From Piper betle (Eukaryota; Streptophyta; Magnoliopsida; Piperales; Piperaceae): DNA of 64,000 bases. Where the stretch lies: the NCBI GenBank assembly GCA_033002965.1, contig JAURVB010014879.1:124001-188000 (forward strand). The letters run 5' to 3'. The notes under the pieces were generated by a model, which saw only the letters and a program-made list of their open reading frames with translations, was not told where the DNA came from and ran no database searches. Position numbers and translations under genes: made by a program. Shown here one piece after another: positions 61,236-64,000 of this stretch; positions within the stretch are counted from its first letter, which is position 1, and every line of letters begins with the position of its first letter.

Positions 61236-64000
61236 GTATTAATTCCTATATATATATATATATACCAAAAAAACAACAAGCATTTTTTTTTAAAAAGAGA
61301 GCGATTGTGTACATTAGAGATAAAAAAGATGAGAAATCTATCCTTTGAGTGTTTTGGCAGGAGCTTTAGCCGGATCCATGTTTGGCATATGTTTGCCTTG
61401 ACCGAGATCTTTGGGGATGATTCCGTATCACAGTTTGGTGGATTAACTTTAAGACACCTTCGGGAAAATGCACATGACGATTAACACCAACTCAAACTCA
61501 TATAAGAGTATATTTAGGCTACATGGTCATATTTTTTTCAAAAAAATTGACAAAATTGTTCTTATCAGTTTGCTTATATTTATAATTCAATGACTCTTTT
61601 TCTGTTTTTGCTAACAAAAAAGCATCATATTGCTTATATTTATAATTCAATGACTCTTTTTCTGTTTTTGCTAACAAAAAAGCATCAAGTTTAATGGTTA
61701 ATCTTACCCAAAAGCAAACTAATAATAAAGATAAGTTGAAGATTTATCAACACATTTGCAATAATGGATCAGGTCGTACTCCAATTAGAATTAAACATAA
61801 AACTAATTTTAGAAAATCACACGGTTCAATCACTTTGAAAAATTTTGTCATCAGAATTTATTTCCACATGCCTGTCTTAATCCATATTCAAATTAGCCCT
61901 GCTCACCATCCAATATTATAGCTAAAACATAAATTGATGAGCCTAAATAAATCACTAGTAATATATTACTTATCATTATCTTAGTAAGTAGAGTGTAAGA
62001 CTGATTTTGAAGATCTTAAAGCTAAAACCAACTTAAGTGTCATCGACAATAATCTAGTCTTATTAATAAAAAAAGAGTCAAAAGTCACATCATGAAGAAA
62101 AATAAGAGATTTAACATATAAAAATGCAACGAAAATAAGAAGGATAACTCATTACTCGATAAAAAATCTACTTATAAAATTTGAGTCAATCTCTAGCATA
62201 GTTATGATAAAATAGTAACTTACCACGCAGTTTGCCTTCACAATGGTATCAGTTCCTGATTTGTAACATGAAAATTTTCAATAGTAACTTACCACGCAGC
62301 TTTAATAATGCTGGTGATGAAAAACGACGAAAATAAGGACCACTTCAGACAGAATGGTAGCAGTTCATAATTTATGATGCTTCTTAAAGTAGATGCACGC
62401 CTCACTGTCCATTTTCGAATTCAATAGTTGCATGATTGATTAAGCTAACTTGTTTCCCATGCTGGTTTTTCTAACTTTGAGTTGGGGACCTTATTATTGA
62501 TGGAAAAAATAAGTACCAACTAGTGTGAATATTTTTATGTCCACTCAAAAAAATTATCACTACGTGTCTTGATAGATAGTTAAATCTCCTATGAGCCGGC
62601 ATAAAATAAATCCGTACTAGTTAATATTAAACATGAATTCTTTTATTGTTGGGCCCTTTCAGTCCAAAAAAACAACCCGCAACAACTTACTTATAATAAT
62701 TATAGGTCTTTTTTAATCCGGAATAAGGCTCTTTTATTACCCTATATAAAAACCACCAATCTCATTTAGAACTAATATGAGACTAATCTAACAATTCTCG
62801 CCCCCATATATCAAACCATCTGAATTATTTACCCTTTATGCATATTGGGTCTAGCGTAAAACTCCTAAGTCATCAAACTATCCAAATTACCTTCCCTTAC
62901 ACATGCAAGTACGAACATATTACAGTAAAGTTTTTGAAGACTTTAATTTGATCTAGCTGACTTACCATGAAGCTAATTAGGGCTTTGATATTATTATTGG
63001 GCTCTCAAAATGGATTTACAATTTAGGCTTTCAAATTTATATTTGTTGGGGATCACAATACTCCTGTTTATTGGGGTTAAAAAGGGCAAAACAATCTTAT
63101 ATTATCTATATATATTTATAGATGGACATGTGTTAATTTTTTTACTTTTCTCACTTTTCCTTGTGCCTAAAATAGTAGAAAAACTTTTTGCCACTCACTT
63201 TTCCCCAATTTACTTTTCTCTACTACTTTGTAGTGTATTTTAATTTTGTTGAACAATGGAGAAAATTTAAATTTATGTTAGTGATACACCTCTCTAATTT
63301 TGTTAAAAAAGAGAGGAAAATATAAAATAATTATGCAAAAAACTAATTGACAAAAATGAAGTTTTACCTAATTCTATTAATGATTTAATGTAATTTTGAA
63401 TTCTATTCTTCACATCCATGAACTATTTTGGAAATAGTATATATAAATTCAATAATGGTGTCCTTGATTGCCATGGTCTGGTCATGAAAAACAAGCAACG
63501 AGGAGGATCACTTGTGTGGACAAAATAGTCATAATTCGCGTGATGTTGTTTAATTTTTTGAAATAAATGTTACAGTAAACCTTGTTTTAAAATGTGATGA
63601 TGAGATGATTTGTTTGTCCAACTTTATTGTATTTTGGAATGGACCTTTCAAATGTCATTTCCCCATTTAATCAAAAAATTAATTAAGGATAAATTTATTG
63701 GAAAAGGTTATCAAAATTCAAAATTATGATTTAAGAAAACTATTATAATCCACCAATATGATCAATGACTCTTTGTGCTTTGTGAGCTGAAATATGTATA
63801 TCTCGTAGGAAAGCTTTTAGTCGAGTTCTTGTGATTTTCTTTAATATATAAGTTTTTCGTCACTCTTCTCAGTCTTTCTCTAATTTGACATATGTTTGTT
63901 TACCTCTAGCCAATTAATAAAAAACTCATATTTTACACCATTAACGACAAAATTGGCTTATCCATGGCTGACTTTAGGGTAGCCAGATTCGATCGCCTAG
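61236..64000. other. AT-rich intergenic region
   Basis: No gene is seen to the window end. It includes a 57-bp tandem duplication with period 60 at 61571-61687 and a short repeated AATAGTAACTTACCACGCAG near 62211 and 62280. Confidence 0.55.
61571..61687. repeat. 57-bp perfect tandem duplication (period 60)
   Basis: A 57-base unit starting TGCTTATATT and ending AAAAAAGCATCA occurs at 61571-61627 and again at 61631-61687 with no difference seen. Confidence 0.95.

Noticed and set aside
1..64000. CRISPR arrays, prokaryotic operons, rRNA or tRNA genes
   Set aside because: No regularly spaced repeats, ribosome-binding-site-linked gene runs or recognisable structural RNA sequences were found by eye; a tRNAscan or Infernal run could still reveal a small RNA gene.

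Overview
The window is plant nuclear DNA. It has AT-rich spacers, spliced genes with AT-rich introns, and intronless GC-rich AP2/ERF transcription-factor genes. It also holds an endogenous pararetrovirus, 3-kb solo LTRs of Tekay/Del type and several small DNA transposons. GC-rich single-exon genes in an AT-rich background would fit a monocot outside the grasses, but that is inference. Nothing prokaryotic is present, and I found no rRNA, tRNA, CRISPR or operon structure.

Layout. 1-6.5 kb: a decayed endogenous caulimovirid on the minus strand. In its own reading direction the order is primer-binding site, movement protein, coat/zinc knuckle, protease, RT-RNase H, then one open 231-codon downstream ORF. 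7.1-8.3 kb: a TIR element with a small hAT-type element nested inside it. 11-18.5 kb: three tandem CBF/DREB1-type AP2 genes on the plus strand. The first two are each broken by a one-base deletion. The third is open but has Trp in place of a DNA-contacting Arg of the AP2 domain. 19.4-23.3 kb: a minus-strand GEN1-type Holliday-junction resolvase homologue with several lesions. 24.5-25.2 kb: a complete non-autonomous hAT-like element with a perfect 8-bp target duplication. 25.9-28.5 kb: an intact three-exon TRM-like (DUF4378-type) gene on the minus strand. 30.3-31.4 kb: a TIR element rich in subterminal repeats. 36.1-39.2 kb: a solo LTR, preceded by a fragment of the 7.1-8.3 kb element family. 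39.6-45.1 kb: a minus-strand heavy-metal P1B-ATPase (HMA2/3/4 type) pseudogene with a stop codon in the CPC metal site and no 3' end. 47.5-50.5 kb: an intact seven-exon RopGEF gene on the minus strand. 51.07-51.86 kb: a foldback-like element with 40-bp inverted ends. 56.5-59.6 kb: a solo LTR with a perfect 5-bp target duplication. 60.7-61.2 kb: a CYP82-like P450 fragment. The remainder is AT-rich spacer with simple repeats and short duplications.

Only two full-length multi-exon genes (TRM-like and RopGEF) splice cleanly into single reading frames. CBF copies 1 and 2, GEN1, HMA and the P450 all carry frame lesions. Because long intact genes lie between broken ones, uniform sequencing error is a poor explanation for all the lesions, although the single-base deletions in GC-rich runs still need read-level checking. 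I see no new multi-gene system. The distinctive signals are the decaying CBF cluster, the metal-site nonsense codon in HMA, the preserved viral downstream ORF, and a group of unrelated small transposons that all carry GC-rich cores.
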